Shown: positions 9,355-18,294 of the stretch, in pieces
Layout of the letters: every line of letters starts with the position of its first letter
How positions within the stretch are numbered: position 1 is the first letter of the stretch
DNA from: Janthinobacterium saanense
GTDB taxonomy: Bacteria > Pseudomonadota > Gammaproteobacteria > Burkholderiales > Burkholderiaceae_D
Reading direction: 5' to 3'
DNA length: 64,000 nucleotides
Assembly: GCF_014200675.1 (NCBI RefSeq)
Contig: NZ_JACHCI010000004.1
Span: forward strand, 62,001-126,000
Notes under the pieces: model-generated
The model's input: the letters and a program-made list of their open reading frames with translations, nothing else
What the model was told of the DNA's origin: nothing
The model's database searches: none
Program-made: the position numbers and the translations under genes

Positions 9355-9369
9355 ATGTACTGAGTACAT
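9355..9369. promoter_or_regulatory. Palindromic operator between TetR and monooxygenase
   Basis: ATGTACT-G-AGTACAT: perfect 7-bp arms around a single base, 25 bp from the TetR start and 22 bp before the monooxygenase ATG. Position and symmetry are those of a TetR dimer site; binding is inferred. Confidence 0.65.
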
Positions 9370-9390
9370 ATTGGGATTGAGTATATTATT

Positions 9391-10941
9391 ATGAATACAA
9401 ACGAGCAAACAAGTGAGCAAATGCAAGTGATCATCGTCGGTGCAGGGCCAGTCGGCTTACTGGCCGCCATTGAATTGACGCTCGGTGGCGCGCGTGTTCT
9501 GGTGCTGGAGCGCCTGGCCGAACCGAGCAAGGTGATGAAGGCGTTGGGAATCGGCCCGCTGGGCAGCGAAGTCTTGCAGCGGCGCGGCATGCGGCCCGCC
9601 ATTGCCGAAGTGGAGGCGCGCGCTTTTGCGGCAATGCAGTCGTTCGCGCAACAGCCGGGTGCGCAGGTGCGCGGCCGCGAATCAAAGTTCAGCGGGCATT
9701 TCGCCGGCTTGCCGCTGATACGCAAGGATGCGCAGAGAGAGCCGCACCGGCGTCCGGGTCCCGTCGACCAGCACAGCATCGAAGCCATGCTGGCCGAGCG
9801 GGTCCAGGCGCTGGGCATCGAGGTGCGCCGCGGCTGCGAAGTCACCAGCGTAGTGCAGCAGGACGATAGCGTTGATGTGGGGTGGAGATCGGCCACGGGC
9901 GCCGGCCAGCTGCGCTGTCGCTGGCTGATTGCCTGCGATGGCGGGCGCAGCAGCATCCGCAAGATGGCCGGTTTCGATTTTCCCGGCACGCCGCCCAGCT
10001 CCACGTTTTACCAGGCCGAGGTGGAGATCGACCATCCGGAGCACCTGTTGCCGCTCGGCTGGAACCGCACTTCGACCGGGGTGTTTTCCTACGGCCCCTC
10101 GGCCCATCCCCAGTCACGCCGCCTGTTCATGCTCGATTTTTCCGGCACTCCGGAAAACCGCGAGGCGCCCGTCACACAGGAAGAGATCGAAAGCGTGCTA
10201 CGCCGTATCAGCGGCATGGACGTGCGCGTCAAAGGGCTGGGCAGCGCCAGCCGCTGGACGGACAACACGCGCCTGGCCGCGACCTATCGCCAGGGCCGGG
10301 TGTTGCTCGCTGGCGATGCCGCGCATATCCATACGCCATTCGGCGGCCAGGGCCTGAGCCTGGGGCTGGTCGATGCAGCCAACCTGGGATGGAAGCTGGC
10401 GGCGGTGTTGCGCGGCGACATGCCCGACAGCCTGCTCGACACCTACACGGCCGAGCGCCGCCCCGTGGCCCAGGCGGTGCTGGCCAATACCCTGGCCCAG
10501 GTCGCCATCATGCGGCCCGATCCGCAAGCAGGCGCCATGCGCGAACTCATCGCCGAGCTGATGCAGTTTGATGATGTCAACCGCCGCATCGGCGAAATGA
10601 TGAGCGGCCTGTCCACGCGCTACGACCTTGGTTCAACGCACGACGCAGTGGGCCGGCTGATCGGCGACAGGCCGATCGGCCATGTTGAGGCCGGCGTGAC
10701 GCTGTACGATGTGATGCAGGATGGCAAGGCTGTCTTTCTCGACGCTTCCGTCGGGAGCGCTGCGTCCAGGCTGGTCGCAGCCAGCACGCAGCAAGTGCGC
10801 TGCGTGGCCGTCGATAGCGGTCCATCCCTGCTGATCCGTCCAGACGCCTGCATCGCCTGGGCCGCCGAGGGCGACAGTATCGATGGTCTGGAGCAGGCTT
10901 TGCGGCACTGGTTTGCTCCGGGAGCCAGGGCCGCGCAATGA
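9391..10941 (+). CDS. FAD-dependent aromatic monooxygenase, rifampicin-monooxygenase-like
   Basis: Class A flavin monooxygenase of 516 residues that would hydroxylate an aromatic substrate using NAD(P)H and O2. Visible motifs: the GAGPVG dinucleotide fold near residue 17, CDGGRSS (DG motif) near 180, and LLAGDAAH followed by PFGGQG (GD motif) near 310. The C-terminal third (TYTAERRPVAQAVLANT, FDDVNRRI, TRYDLG, LLIRPD) resembles remembered Rox proteins that inactivate rifamycins. ATG at 9421 is an alternative start. Stop and next start overlap in ATGA, so it is translationally coupled to the pump. True substrate unknown. Confidence 0.8.
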   Translation: MNTNEQTSEQMQVIIVGAGPVGLLAAIELTLGGARVLVLERLAEPSKVMKALGIGPLGSEVLQRRGMRPAIAEVEARAFAAMQSFAQQPGAQVRGRESKFSGHFAGLPLIRKDAQREPHRRPGPVDQHSIEAMLAERVQALGIEVRRGCEVTSVVQQDDSVDVGWRSATGAGQLRCRWLIACDGGRSSIRKMAGFDFPGTPPSSTFYQAEVEIDHPEHLLPLGWNRTSTGVFSYGPSAHPQSRRLFMLDFSGTPENREAPVTQEEIESVLRRISGMDVRVKGLGSASRWTDNTRLAATYRQGRVLLAGDAAHIHTPFGGQGLSLGLVDAANLGWKLAAVLRGDMPDSLLDTYTAERRPVAQAVLANTLAQVAIMRPDPQAGAMRELIAELMQFDDVNRRIGEMMSGLSTRYDLGSTHDAVGRLIGDRPIGHVEAGVTLYDVMQDGKAVFLDASVGSAASRLVAASTQQVRCVAVDSGPSLLIRPDACIAWAAEGDSIDGLEQALRHWFAPGARAAQ

Positions 10942-12152
10942 ACAAGCCCCTGCTGATCATCTTTGCCACCATCGCGCTCGATGCGGCCGGCATCGGCCTG
11001 ATTTTCCCTATCCTGCCGCGCTTGCTGGCGGAAGTCACGCATGCGGGCAATATCGCGCCCTATATCGGCGTCATGACGGCGCTGTATGCCGCGATGCAAT
11101 TCATCTGCGCGCCCGTGCTGGGTCTCTTGAGCGACAAGCTGGGCCGGCGTCCCGTGCTCTTGATCTCGCTGGCGGGCGCGGCGATTAACTATGTGCTGAT
11201 GGCGTTCGCGCCCCAGTTGTGGATGCTGCTGCTGGGCCGGGCGATTGCCGGTGTCACCAGCGCCAATGTGTCCGTTGCCACTGCCTATATCACCGATATC
11301 TCGCCGGAAGAGACGCGCGCGCGCCGCTTCGGCTTGCTGAGTGCCGTGTTCGGCATGGGTTTTATCGTCGGCCCCGTGCTGGGCGGCGTGCTCGGTGATT
11401 ATTGGCTGCGGCTGCCCTTTATCGCTGCTGCCGTACTGAACGCGGGCAACTTTTTGCTGGCTTTGTTTGTGCTGCCGGAATCGCGCACGCCGCAACAGCA
11501 CAAGATCATCCTGGCCGAACTCAATCCGCTGCGGCCCTTGCGCTGGGCGTTTTCCATGAAAGGATTGCTGCCCATTATCTGCGTGTTCTTTATCCTCAGC
11601 GCCACCGGCGAAGTGTATGGCACTTGCTGGGCCTTGTGGGGGCATGACAGTTTCGGCTGGAATGGTTTGTGGATAGGCTTGTCGCTGGGCATGTTCGGCG
11701 TCTGCCAGACGGTGGTGCAGGCATTCCTGCCCGGCCCGGCGACGCGGCTATTGGGCGAGCGCGGCGCCGTGCTCGCTGGCGTGGGCTGTGCCAGCATCGC
11801 GTTGGTGGTCATGGCTTTTGCCACGCAAGGCTGGATCATCTTTGCCATCATGCCCCTCTTTGCCCTGGGCGGCATCGGCGTGCCGGCGCTGCAAGCGCTG
11901 GCTACCCGGCAAGTGGAAGAGGACCGCCAGGGCCAGTTCCAGGGCGTGCTGGCCTCGGTGGTCAGTCTGGCGTCCATCATCGCGCCGCTGGCTTTCTCCA
12001 GTTTCTATTTTGTCGTCCAGCAAACGTGGCCGGGCGCCATCTGGCTGTCGGTGGTTCTCATCAATGTGATTGCGCTGCCGCTGATCGTGCTGGGCACCCG
12101 CAAGACGCGCCGCGTCAACAATGCCCATGAATCTTTGTTGAGAGGAGGATAA
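10938..12152 (+). CDS. TetA-like MFS drug efflux pump
   Basis: 404 residues with 12 predicted helices, the size of class A-G TetA antiporters. Motif A is seen as GLLSDKLGRRPV after helix 2, and the TM1 region carries LDAAGIGLIFPILP, where the D and the GIGLI/P pattern are typical of TetA. It overlaps the monooxygenase by 4 nt. A monooxygenase plus pump under one TetR suggests detoxification of a single compound class; tetracycline itself is not implied. Confidence 0.8.
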   Translation: MNKPLLIIFATIALDAAGIGLIFPILPRLLAEVTHAGNIAPYIGVMTALYAAMQFICAPVLGLLSDKLGRRPVLLISLAGAAINYVLMAFAPQLWMLLLGRAIAGVTSANVSVATAYITDISPEETRARRFGLLSAVFGMGFIVGPVLGGVLGDYWLRLPFIAAAVLNAGNFLLALFVLPESRTPQQHKIILAELNPLRPLRWAFSMKGLLPIICVFFILSATGEVYGTCWALWGHDSFGWNGLWIGLSLGMFGVCQTVVQAFLPGPATRLLGERGAVLAGVGCASIALVVMAFATQGWIIFAIMPLFALGGIGVPALQALATRQVEEDRQGQFQGVLASVVSLASIIAPLAFSSFYFVVQQTWPGAIWLSVVLINVIALPLIVLGTRKTRRVNNAHESLLRGG

Positions 12153-12222
12153 CGAAATGCAATAATGGCCGGGCATGCACTATGCGAATATACGCACCAT
12201 GCACGACTATAAAGGAATGACT

Positions 12223-14046
12223 ATGCAGCAAGCCCCCGCTGGTAAAGATACGCCCTTGCTCGACCCCGTGGTGGCGCCCCGCATTGCCGTCACGCGTTTG
12301 CTGACAGGGTTACTGCAGGGCTTGCTGCTGTATTGGCTGTATAGCGCGGTGCAAAACAAGGCATGGATCGCCACGCACGCTTATCTGCTGGCGCCCTTGA
12401 TCCTGACGGGCGTGCTGCTGCCGGTGCTGCTGGTGTCCAGCCTGGGCCATATGACGGCCAGGCGCATCGTGCTATGGATGCTGGCGGCCGCCGCCGTGCT
12501 GACGGTGCTTGCCGTGCACGACGTGTGGCGTGACGTCAGGCAGGCAGCGGCTTACGCGCCGGGTAATCCCCTGTATCTGGTGTCATCGCAACTCTTCGTT
12601 TTCTGCGTGCTGGGCTTTTTTATCGCCCATGCCCTGGTGTTGTCGAGCGCACACGACAGGCGGCGGGTAGCGCGCTACCCTACGTATTTTGAAATCGCCT
12701 GGAAGCTGGGCATCCAGCTGCTGTTTTCCCTGCTGTTCGTGGCCGTGCTATGGCTGGTGCTGTGGCTGGGCGGGCAATTGTTCTTGCTGATCAAACTCGA
12801 TTTCCTGCGCAAGCTGCTCAGTAAATCCTGGTTTGTGATTCCCGTGCTGTGCTTTGCGTTTTCCTTCGCCATCCACATTACCGATGTGCGCCCGGCCATC
12901 GTGCGCGGCATCCGTACTCTGCTGCTGGTGCTGATGTCCTGGCTGCTGCCGATCGCCGCCGTGCTGGTCGCCGGCTTCCTGCTGACCTTGCCATTCATCG
13001 GCTTCGAGCGCCTGTGGGCCACCCGCCATGCAGCTTCCGTGCTGCTGGGCATGGCCGGTCTGCTGGTGGTGCTGATCAATGCCGCGTTTCAAAATGGCGA
13101 AGTGGGCCTGGGCGTGGCGCGCGCCATCCGCATCGGTACTCGGCTGTCCTGTCTGCTGCTGCCATGGCTGGTCGGCATCGCCATCTATGCCTTGACCCTG
13201 CGCGTGATGTCGCATGGCTGGACGGCCGAGCGCCTGATCGCCGCCGCCTGCATGGTGATCGCCAGCTGCTACGCGCTCGGTTATGCCTGGGCGGCCAGCA
13301 AATATGGCGACTGGCTATATCTGATTTCCCATATCAACGTGGCCACCGCCTTTGTCAGCTTGCTGGTGCTGTTCGCGCTGTTCACGCCACTGGCCGATCC
13401 GGCCCGCTTGTCGGTCGCCAGCCAGATGGCGCGCCTGGACAGCGGCAAGGTCAGTGCCGACAAGTTTGATGTCGAATATCTGCGCTTCGAGGGCGCCCGC
13501 TACGGCCAGGCCGCCTTGCAGCAACTCAAGACCCGCACGACGGGAGCGGACGCCGCCATCGTACAGGCCCGCGCCGAAGCCGTGCTCAAGCGCGAAAGCC
13601 GCTACGATGAACGCAACGGGCTAAGCGACGTGGCGGTCAATCTGACCCTGCGCCCCGCCACGGCCAAACTGCCAGACTCTTTCCTGCGCCAGGACTGGAG
13701 CCAGGTAGGCCCGGCCTGGCGCCTGCCCTCCTGCTTGAAGCGGGCAGGGCAGCAGTGCGACGCCTACCTGCTCGATTTCGATGGCGATGGCAAGCAGGAG
13801 GTGCTCTTGATCAGCAACGACCCACGCGCCAGCTCCGTCTTGCTGGCAGAAAAGGCCGATGGCAGCTGGTACGCACGCGGACAGATACCATCCGAAGCGC
13901 TGCGCTGCAAGCCGCTGCGTGAACGGCTGCAAGCGGGCGACTTCCAGCTGCTGCCACCCAAAACGCGCGAACTGGAAGTCGATGGATTGCGTGTGCCGAT
14001 GAGTTTATATGGCAATGAAGATGAACTGAGCTGCCCGGAAGAATAG
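12223..14046 (+). CDS. DUF4153 membrane protein
   Basis: 607 residues. AAAGGA at 12211-12216 is well spaced for the ATG at 12223; ATGs at 12175 and 12217 are less likely. About ten hydrophobic segments occupy residues 25-400, followed by a soluble C-terminal region of roughly 200 residues that contains DFDGDGKQE, an acidic loop resembling a calcium- or beta-propeller-type repeat. No function is established for the family. Upstream is the efflux operon in the same direction, 70 bp away, with no obvious link. Confidence 0.7.
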   Translation: MQQAPAGKDTPLLDPVVAPRIAVTRLLTGLLQGLLLYWLYSAVQNKAWIATHAYLLAPLILTGVLLPVLLVSSLGHMTARRIVLWMLAAAAVLTVLAVHDVWRDVRQAAAYAPGNPLYLVSSQLFVFCVLGFFIAHALVLSSAHDRRRVARYPTYFEIAWKLGIQLLFSLLFVAVLWLVLWLGGQLFLLIKLDFLRKLLSKSWFVIPVLCFAFSFAIHITDVRPAIVRGIRTLLLVLMSWLLPIAAVLVAGFLLTLPFIGFERLWATRHAASVLLGMAGLLVVLINAAFQNGEVGLGVARAIRIGTRLSCLLLPWLVGIAIYALTLRVMSHGWTAERLIAAACMVIASCYALGYAWAASKYGDWLYLISHINVATAFVSLLVLFALFTPLADPARLSVASQMARLDSGKVSADKFDVEYLRFEGARYGQAALQQLKTRTTGADAAIVQARAEAVLKRESRYDERNGLSDVAVNLTLRPATAKLPDSFLRQDWSQVGPAWRLPSCLKRAGQQCDAYLLDFDGDGKQEVLLISNDPRASSVLLAEKADGSWYARGQIPSEALRCKPLRERLQAGDFQLLPPKTRELEVDGLRVPMSLYGNEDELSCPEE

Positions 14047-14356
14047 TGGCGGGTTCACCGGCAATTCAGCGACAACTCAGCGGGCATGCGCCTCAAGCCG
14101 GACGACAAAGCAAGACCTCGGCTGATACACAGGCCGTGTGTCGCCCTCCTGCCTTGGCATGCCCTTATCCCCGGCGCATCGTATGCAGGGGGTATTGAAT
14201 CTTGCATATTTTACAGATAGATAAAATGCTATCCTGGTGGGAACTGGCCGGGTTTGGCCAGATGCAGCCGTAGAAGGATGACCGCCAACGGCCAGGAGCG
14301 GCAGTTAGATTTTCGGGTCATTTCAATTAATTAACTAGAAAAATTGCTAGGGGAAA
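14047..14356. other. Non-coding gap with local A+T-rich tract
   Basis: 310 bp. The first half is G+C-rich and shows no supported ORF. Around 14200-14235 there is an A+T-rich segment with TTGCAT and TAAAAT that may hold a promoter for the following small genes, though spacing is 14 nt rather than 17. AGGGGAA at 14350-14356 is the ribosome site of the next gene. This gap is the left boundary of a block with less G+C than its surroundings. Confidence 0.4.
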
Positions 14357-14593
14357 ATGGATCATTCAACCGCGCAGAAGCTTATGGGAGCCTACGAACG
14401 CATAGGCGCGGCTCTCAACGGAGCAGATAGTATCATTCGAACACTGCCGGAAGACGAGCGGACTGTGCACTTGCGTGGCCTTGGCGAGATGATGGGACAC
14501 CTCTGGTCGAAGCTTCAACTTCCAGTTGTTCGCGAACACAGAGATCTGGATCCGGATGGCGATCGTTTCCAGAAAAAGCCGAAGCAAGAGTGA
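14357..14593 (+). CDS. Unrecognised 78-aa protein
   Basis: Strong ribosome site (AGGGGAA) before the ATG. The protein is charged and mostly helical by eye (MDHSTAQKLMGAYERIGAAL), with no signal peptide, membrane segment or known motif. Codon use is less G+C-rich at third positions than in neighbouring genes. It precedes another small gene on the same strand by 110 bp. Function not recognised. Confidence 0.55.
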   Translation: MDHSTAQKLMGAYERIGAALNGADSIIRTLPEDERTVHLRGLGEMMGHLWSKLQLPVVREHRDLDPDGDRFQKKPKQE

Positions 14594-14703
14594 TAAGTAT
14601 GGACGCTTGTCGTAACCGCCTGTGAATTTTCGGCCGGGCAACATGCTCTGCTGGCTCGACAGGCCGGATTCGGCCAGAAGCTGCCATTGAACAGGAATGC
14701 TAA

Positions 14704-15012
14704 GTGAAGAATATTCAAATTTTTGATGGGGCAGACAACGCGGTCTTTGACATCTTCGCTGCGACTGATGAGGAGTTTGGGTTGATCTTCCCGAATGGTA
14801 CAGATGTAGCATTTATCGATGAGGTTTATCAGACGCAGCCGTCGCGAACCTTGGATGCGACTTTCACCGAGATCTGGGAGCGCCGTGTGCCAAAGTCCCG
14901 AGCGATGGGCATTCATGGAATTCTCTTCTACGAGTGCGAACACAAGAAGGTCTACTATCCCACTCGTCGCGATGAGGAAGCAGTAAATCCAAGCGGCTCC
15001 AGACTACGATAG
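14704..15012 (+). CDS. Unrecognised 102-aa protein
   Basis: GTG start at 14704 preceded by AGGAAT. Begins MKNIQIFDGADNAVFDIFAA and ends in a basic tail. No transmembrane segment or familiar motif. Codon use is unlike the flanking genes, suggesting that this gene and the 78-aa one arrived together. They occupy the place downstream of motA where motB would be expected, but read in the opposite direction. Function not recognised. Confidence 0.6.
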   Translation: MKNIQIFDGADNAVFDIFAATDEEFGLIFPNGTDVAFIDEVYQTQPSRTLDATFTEIWERRVPKSRAMGIHGILFYECEHKKVYYPTRRDEEAVNPSGSRLR

Positions 15013-15150
15013 CCAATGTCCGCTATGGGCGAAAGCTGCCCTTCGCATTACCAAAACAAGATTAAAGTAAGTAGCGGAAGGGACGCACCATGGTTTTCTG
15101 CTGATATGGCGCCAGACTGTTGTCGGCGCCCGTGGAACATATGGTGGGGC

Positions 15151-16014
15151 TTAATTGCGTATCTTGACCTGCCGCACATGGTTTTCCAGCTCGTTGAACG
15201 AGGGGCGCTCGGTGGCGGAAATGACCTTGCGGCCGAATTCCACGGCCAGGGCGGGGGCGTAGCCGTTCAGGCTGGCCAGCAGGGTGACTTTGGCGCACTG
15301 GTACATTTTCGACGTTTCATGGTGCTTGCGGCGCAGCAGGCTGGCCAGCGGGGCGATGAAGCCGTAGGCCAGCAGGATGCCGATGAAGGTGCCGACCAGC
15401 GCTTGCGCGATCAGCACGCCCAGCTCGGCTGGCGGCAGGCCGACGGAGGCCATGGTGTGGACCACGCCCATCACGGCGGCGACGATGCCGAAGGCGGGCA
15501 TGGCGTCGGCCAGCTGCGAAATCGTTTGGATCGGCATTTCCGCATCTTCGTGGTGCGTTTCGATTTCGTTATCCATCAGGTTTTCGATCTGATACGCGTC
15601 CATATTGCCGGACACCATCAAGCGCAGGTAATCGGTGATGAATTCCAGGATGTGCTCGTCGCCCAGGGTGTACGGGTATTTCACGAAGATGGGGCTGCGG
15701 TAAGGGTCGTCGATGTCGTCTTCGATGGACATCAGGCCTTCCTTGCGGATCTTGCTGAGGATTTCGTACATCAGCCCCATCAGTTCCATATAACGCGCCT
15801 TGGTGTATTTGGCGCCGTGGAACAGGGTGGGGATGGCGGCAAAGGTGGCGCGGATGGCCTTGGCATCGTTGCCGACAAAGAAGGTGCCCAGCGCGGCGCC
15901 GCCTATCATCATCAATTCCAGCGGCTGGAACAGGGCGGCCAGATGTCCGCCCTGTAAGGCAAAGCCGCCGAAGACGGAAAACAGGACCACCATAAATCCG
16001 AGTATGACTAACAA
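15151..16014 (-). CDS. motA: Flagellar motor stator protein MotA
   Basis: 287 residues, full length for MotA, which pairs with MotB to form the proton-driven stator in the inner membrane. Four membrane segments are visible (1-22, 34-50, and the pair about 170-190 and 202-222). The conserved proline-bearing PAFGIVAAVMGVVHTMA segment is intact, and the large cytoplasmic loop between helices 2 and 3 is acidic and basic as expected. No motB follows; two unrelated small genes on the other strand adjoin instead. Confidence 0.9.
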   Translation of the reverse strand: MLVILGFMVVLFSVFGGFALQGGHLAALFQPLELMMIGGAALGTFFVGNDAKAIRATFAAIPTLFHGAKYTKARYMELMGLMYEILSKIRKEGLMSIEDDIDDPYRSPIFVKYPYTLGDEHILEFITDYLRLMVSGNMDAYQIENLMDNEIETHHEDAEMPIQTISQLADAMPAFGIVAAVMGVVHTMASVGLPPAELGVLIAQALVGTFIGILLAYGFIAPLASLLRRKHHETSKMYQCAKVTLLASLNGYAPALAVEFGRKVISATERPSFNELENHVRQVKIRN

Positions 16015-16027
16015 AACTTACTCCCTC

Positions 16028-16053
16028 ATAATATTGCCGCAACGCAATATTAT
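16028..16053 (-). promoter_or_regulatory. Perfect inverted repeat over motA promoter
   Basis: ATAATATTGC and GCAATATTAT, 10-bp perfect arms with a 6-nt spacer, 14 bp before the motA start. On the minus strand the outer arm forms TATAAT, a consensus -10 box, so the repeat covers the likely transcription start. It could be an operator or a leader hairpin. It also lies 23 bp after the LysR gene end, but its A+T-rich stem is unlike an intrinsic terminator. Confidence 0.6.
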
Positions 16054-16075
16054 AGTGTAACCGGATTTATGGCCC

Positions 16076-16978
16076 TCAGGATGACCCTGGCTGCAAATGT
16101 TGACGCAAAAAGTTGATAAAACCACGTACTTTGGCCGGTAATTGCTGGCGGCTGGGGTAGTAGGCGTACAGGTCGGCGGGCGCCAGGGTGTAGTCGTCCA
16201 GCACCACGCGCAGACGGCCGCTGTCGAGGTAGCGGGCCAGGTCCCATTCCGAACGCAGCAAGATGCCGTGGCCGTCGAGCGCCCAGCCCAGCACCACGTC
16301 GCCATCGTTGCTGGCCACCGTGCCGCGCACCTTGACGGTGTGCGTGGTGCGGCCACGGCTCAAGCGCCAGATGCCATAGGCATCATCGTTCTGGCGGTGC
16401 ACGATGCAGCGGTGCTGGCCCAGTTCTTCGGCCGTGCGCGGCGTGCCGTGTTCGGCCAGGTAGGCGGGCGAGGCGCATAGAAAACGCCGGTTCGACATGA
16501 TCTTGCGCGCCGACAAGCGCGTATCGGGCAAGTCGCCAAAGCGGATGCCCAGGTCGTAGGCCTGTTCCACCAGGTTGATGGGGCTATCCGTCAATTGCAG
16601 CTGCACTTCCAGTTGCGGATGGCGCAGCGCGAATTGCGACAGCAGCGGCGCGATCACGGTGCGGCCGAAACCCAGGGTGGCGTTGACGCGCAACAAACCC
16701 TTCGGCTCGGCGCTGCCGCTGGCCAGGGATTCTTCCATCACGCGGATATCGTCGAGGATTTGCCGTGCCTGCGCCAGATAGCTTTCGCCATCGCCCGTCA
16801 GGCTGATGCGGCGCGTACTGCGGTTCAGCAGGCGCACGCCCAGGCGCTGCTCCATCAGCACCAGCCGCTTGCTGACGGCGGGCGGGGTGATGCCCAGTTC
16901 GCGCGCCGTGGCCGACAGGCTGCCCAGTTTGGCCAGCAAGACAAAAAAGCCCATTTCCGTGGTGGCGTCGCTTTTCAT
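16076..16978 (-). CDS. LysR-family regulator (DmlR-like)
   Basis: 300 residues with an N-terminal winged HTH (LSATARELGITPPAVSKRL, about 20-40) and a C-terminal periplasmic-binding-like effector domain. The closest remembered group is DmlR/TtdR, regulators of malate and tartrate breakdown. It is divergent from the D-tartrate dehydratase gene with 111 bp between, so control of that gene in response to tartrate is a good inference. Confidence 0.85.
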   Translation of the reverse strand: MKSDATTEMGFFVLLAKLGSLSATARELGITPPAVSKRLVLMEQRLGVRLLNRSTRRISLTGDGESYLAQARQILDDIRVMEESLASGSAEPKGLLRVNATLGFGRTVIAPLLSQFALRHPQLEVQLQLTDSPINLVEQAYDLGIRFGDLPDTRLSARKIMSNRRFLCASPAYLAEHGTPRTAEELGQHRCIVHRQNDDAYGIWRLSRGRTTHTVKVRGTVASNDGDVVLGWALDGHGILLRSEWDLARYLDSGRLRVVLDDYTLAPADLYAYYPSRQQLPAKVRGFINFLRQHLQPGSS

Positions 16979-17089
16979 GCTTTACCTTGATCTTTAACTT
17001 CAGGTGAATAATGGTTTAAATTTGAATCGATTATACGACTCTGTTTGGCGGTAAGCTGGCGTCATCGTTGACACAAACAGGAGACCAGC

Positions 17090-18259
17090 ATGAAAATCGT
17101 CGAAATCCGCGAAAAAACCATCCCCATTTCTTCCCCCATCCGCAACGCCTACATCGACTTTACGAAGATGACCCTGAGCCTGGTGGCCGTAGTCACGGAC
17201 GTGATCCGCGACGGCAAGCCGGTGGTCGGCTACGGTTTTAATTCGAATGGCCGCTATGGCCAGGGCATGCTGATGCGCGAGCGTTTTATCCCCCGCATCC
17301 TCGACGCCGATCCGGCCTCGCTGCTCACAGCCGACGGCAGCAACCTCGATCCGCACAAGGTGTGGGACTGCATGTACACCAATGAAAAACCGGGCGGCCA
17401 TGGCGAGCGCTCGGTGGCGATCGGCACCATCGACATGGCGATCTGGGATGCGGTGGCAAAAATAGAAAACAAGCCTTTGTTCCAGCTGCTGGCCGAACGC
17501 CATGGCACCGGCGTGCCCGACAAAAAAGTGTTCGTGTATGCGGCCGGCGGTTATTACTATCCGGGCCAGAGCTTGACGGCGCTGCAGGATGAAATGCGCA
17601 GCTATATCGACCGCGGCTACACGGTGGTGAAGAAAAAGATCGGCGGCGCTTCGCTCGATGAAGACTTGCGCCGTATCGACGCCATCATGGAAGTGCTGCA
17701 GGATGGGCAAAAGCTGTGCGTGGATGCAAATGGCCGCTTCGACCTGGACACCTCGATTGCCTACGCCAAGGCGCTGCGCCAGTACGACCTGTTCTGGTAT
17801 GAAGAGGCGGGCGACCCGCTCGACTTCGAGCTGCAAGCCACCTTGCGCAGCTATTACGACAAGCCGATGGCGACCGGTGAAAACCTGTTTTCCATGCAGG
17901 ATGCGCGCAACCTGATCCGCTACGGCGGCATGCGCGCCGACCGCGACTGGCTGCAATTCGATTGCGCGCTCAGCTACGGCCTGGTGGAATACCTGCGCAC
18001 CCTGGACATGTTGCACCAGCACGGCTGGTCGCGCAGCCGCTGCATCCCGCACGGCGGCCACCAGATGTCATTGAATATCGCGGCTGGCCTGGGCCTGGGC
18101 GGCAATGAATCGTACCCGGACCTGTTCCAGCCGTTCGGCGGCTTCCCCGATGGCGTGCGCGTTGAAAACGGTCACATCACCATGCCGGAGCTGGTTGGCA
18201 TCGGCTTTGAAGGCAAGGCCAACCTGTATGCGGAAATGCGGGCGTTGAGCGGCCAATAA
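17090..18259 (+). CDS. tarD: D(-)-tartrate dehydratase
   Basis: Enolase-superfamily enzyme, mandelate racemase group, converting D-tartrate to oxaloacetate. It has 389 residues, the same as the characterised Bradyrhizobium enzyme as I recall it, and shares long stretches such as SSPIRNAYIDFTKM and RCIPHGGHQMSLNIAAG. The catalytic bases are K183 in VVKKKIGG and H321 in PHGGHQ. Metal-binding acids lie in VDANGRF, WYEEAGD and TGENLFS. AGGAGA is well placed before the ATG. Partnered with the divergent LysR gene. Confidence 0.9.
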   Translation: MKIVEIREKTIPISSPIRNAYIDFTKMTLSLVAVVTDVIRDGKPVVGYGFNSNGRYGQGMLMRERFIPRILDADPASLLTADGSNLDPHKVWDCMYTNEKPGGHGERSVAIGTIDMAIWDAVAKIENKPLFQLLAERHGTGVPDKKVFVYAAGGYYYPGQSLTALQDEMRSYIDRGYTVVKKKIGGASLDEDLRRIDAIMEVLQDGQKLCVDANGRFDLDTSIAYAKALRQYDLFWYEEAGDPLDFELQATLRSYYDKPMATGENLFSMQDARNLIRYGGMRADRDWLQFDCALSYGLVEYLRTLDMLHQHGWSRSRCIPHGGHQMSLNIAAGLGLGGNESYPDLFQPFGGFPDGVRVENGHITMPELVGIGFEGKANLYAEMRALSGQ

Positions 18260-18294
18260 GAATGAATGGTAAGACTGGCCGCCCAGGATATCGA

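Noticed and set aside
15013-15150. Possible motB remnant downstream of motA
   Set aside because: Translation of all minus-strand frames gave no HGG/SWKIAYADFMTAMM-like sequence.
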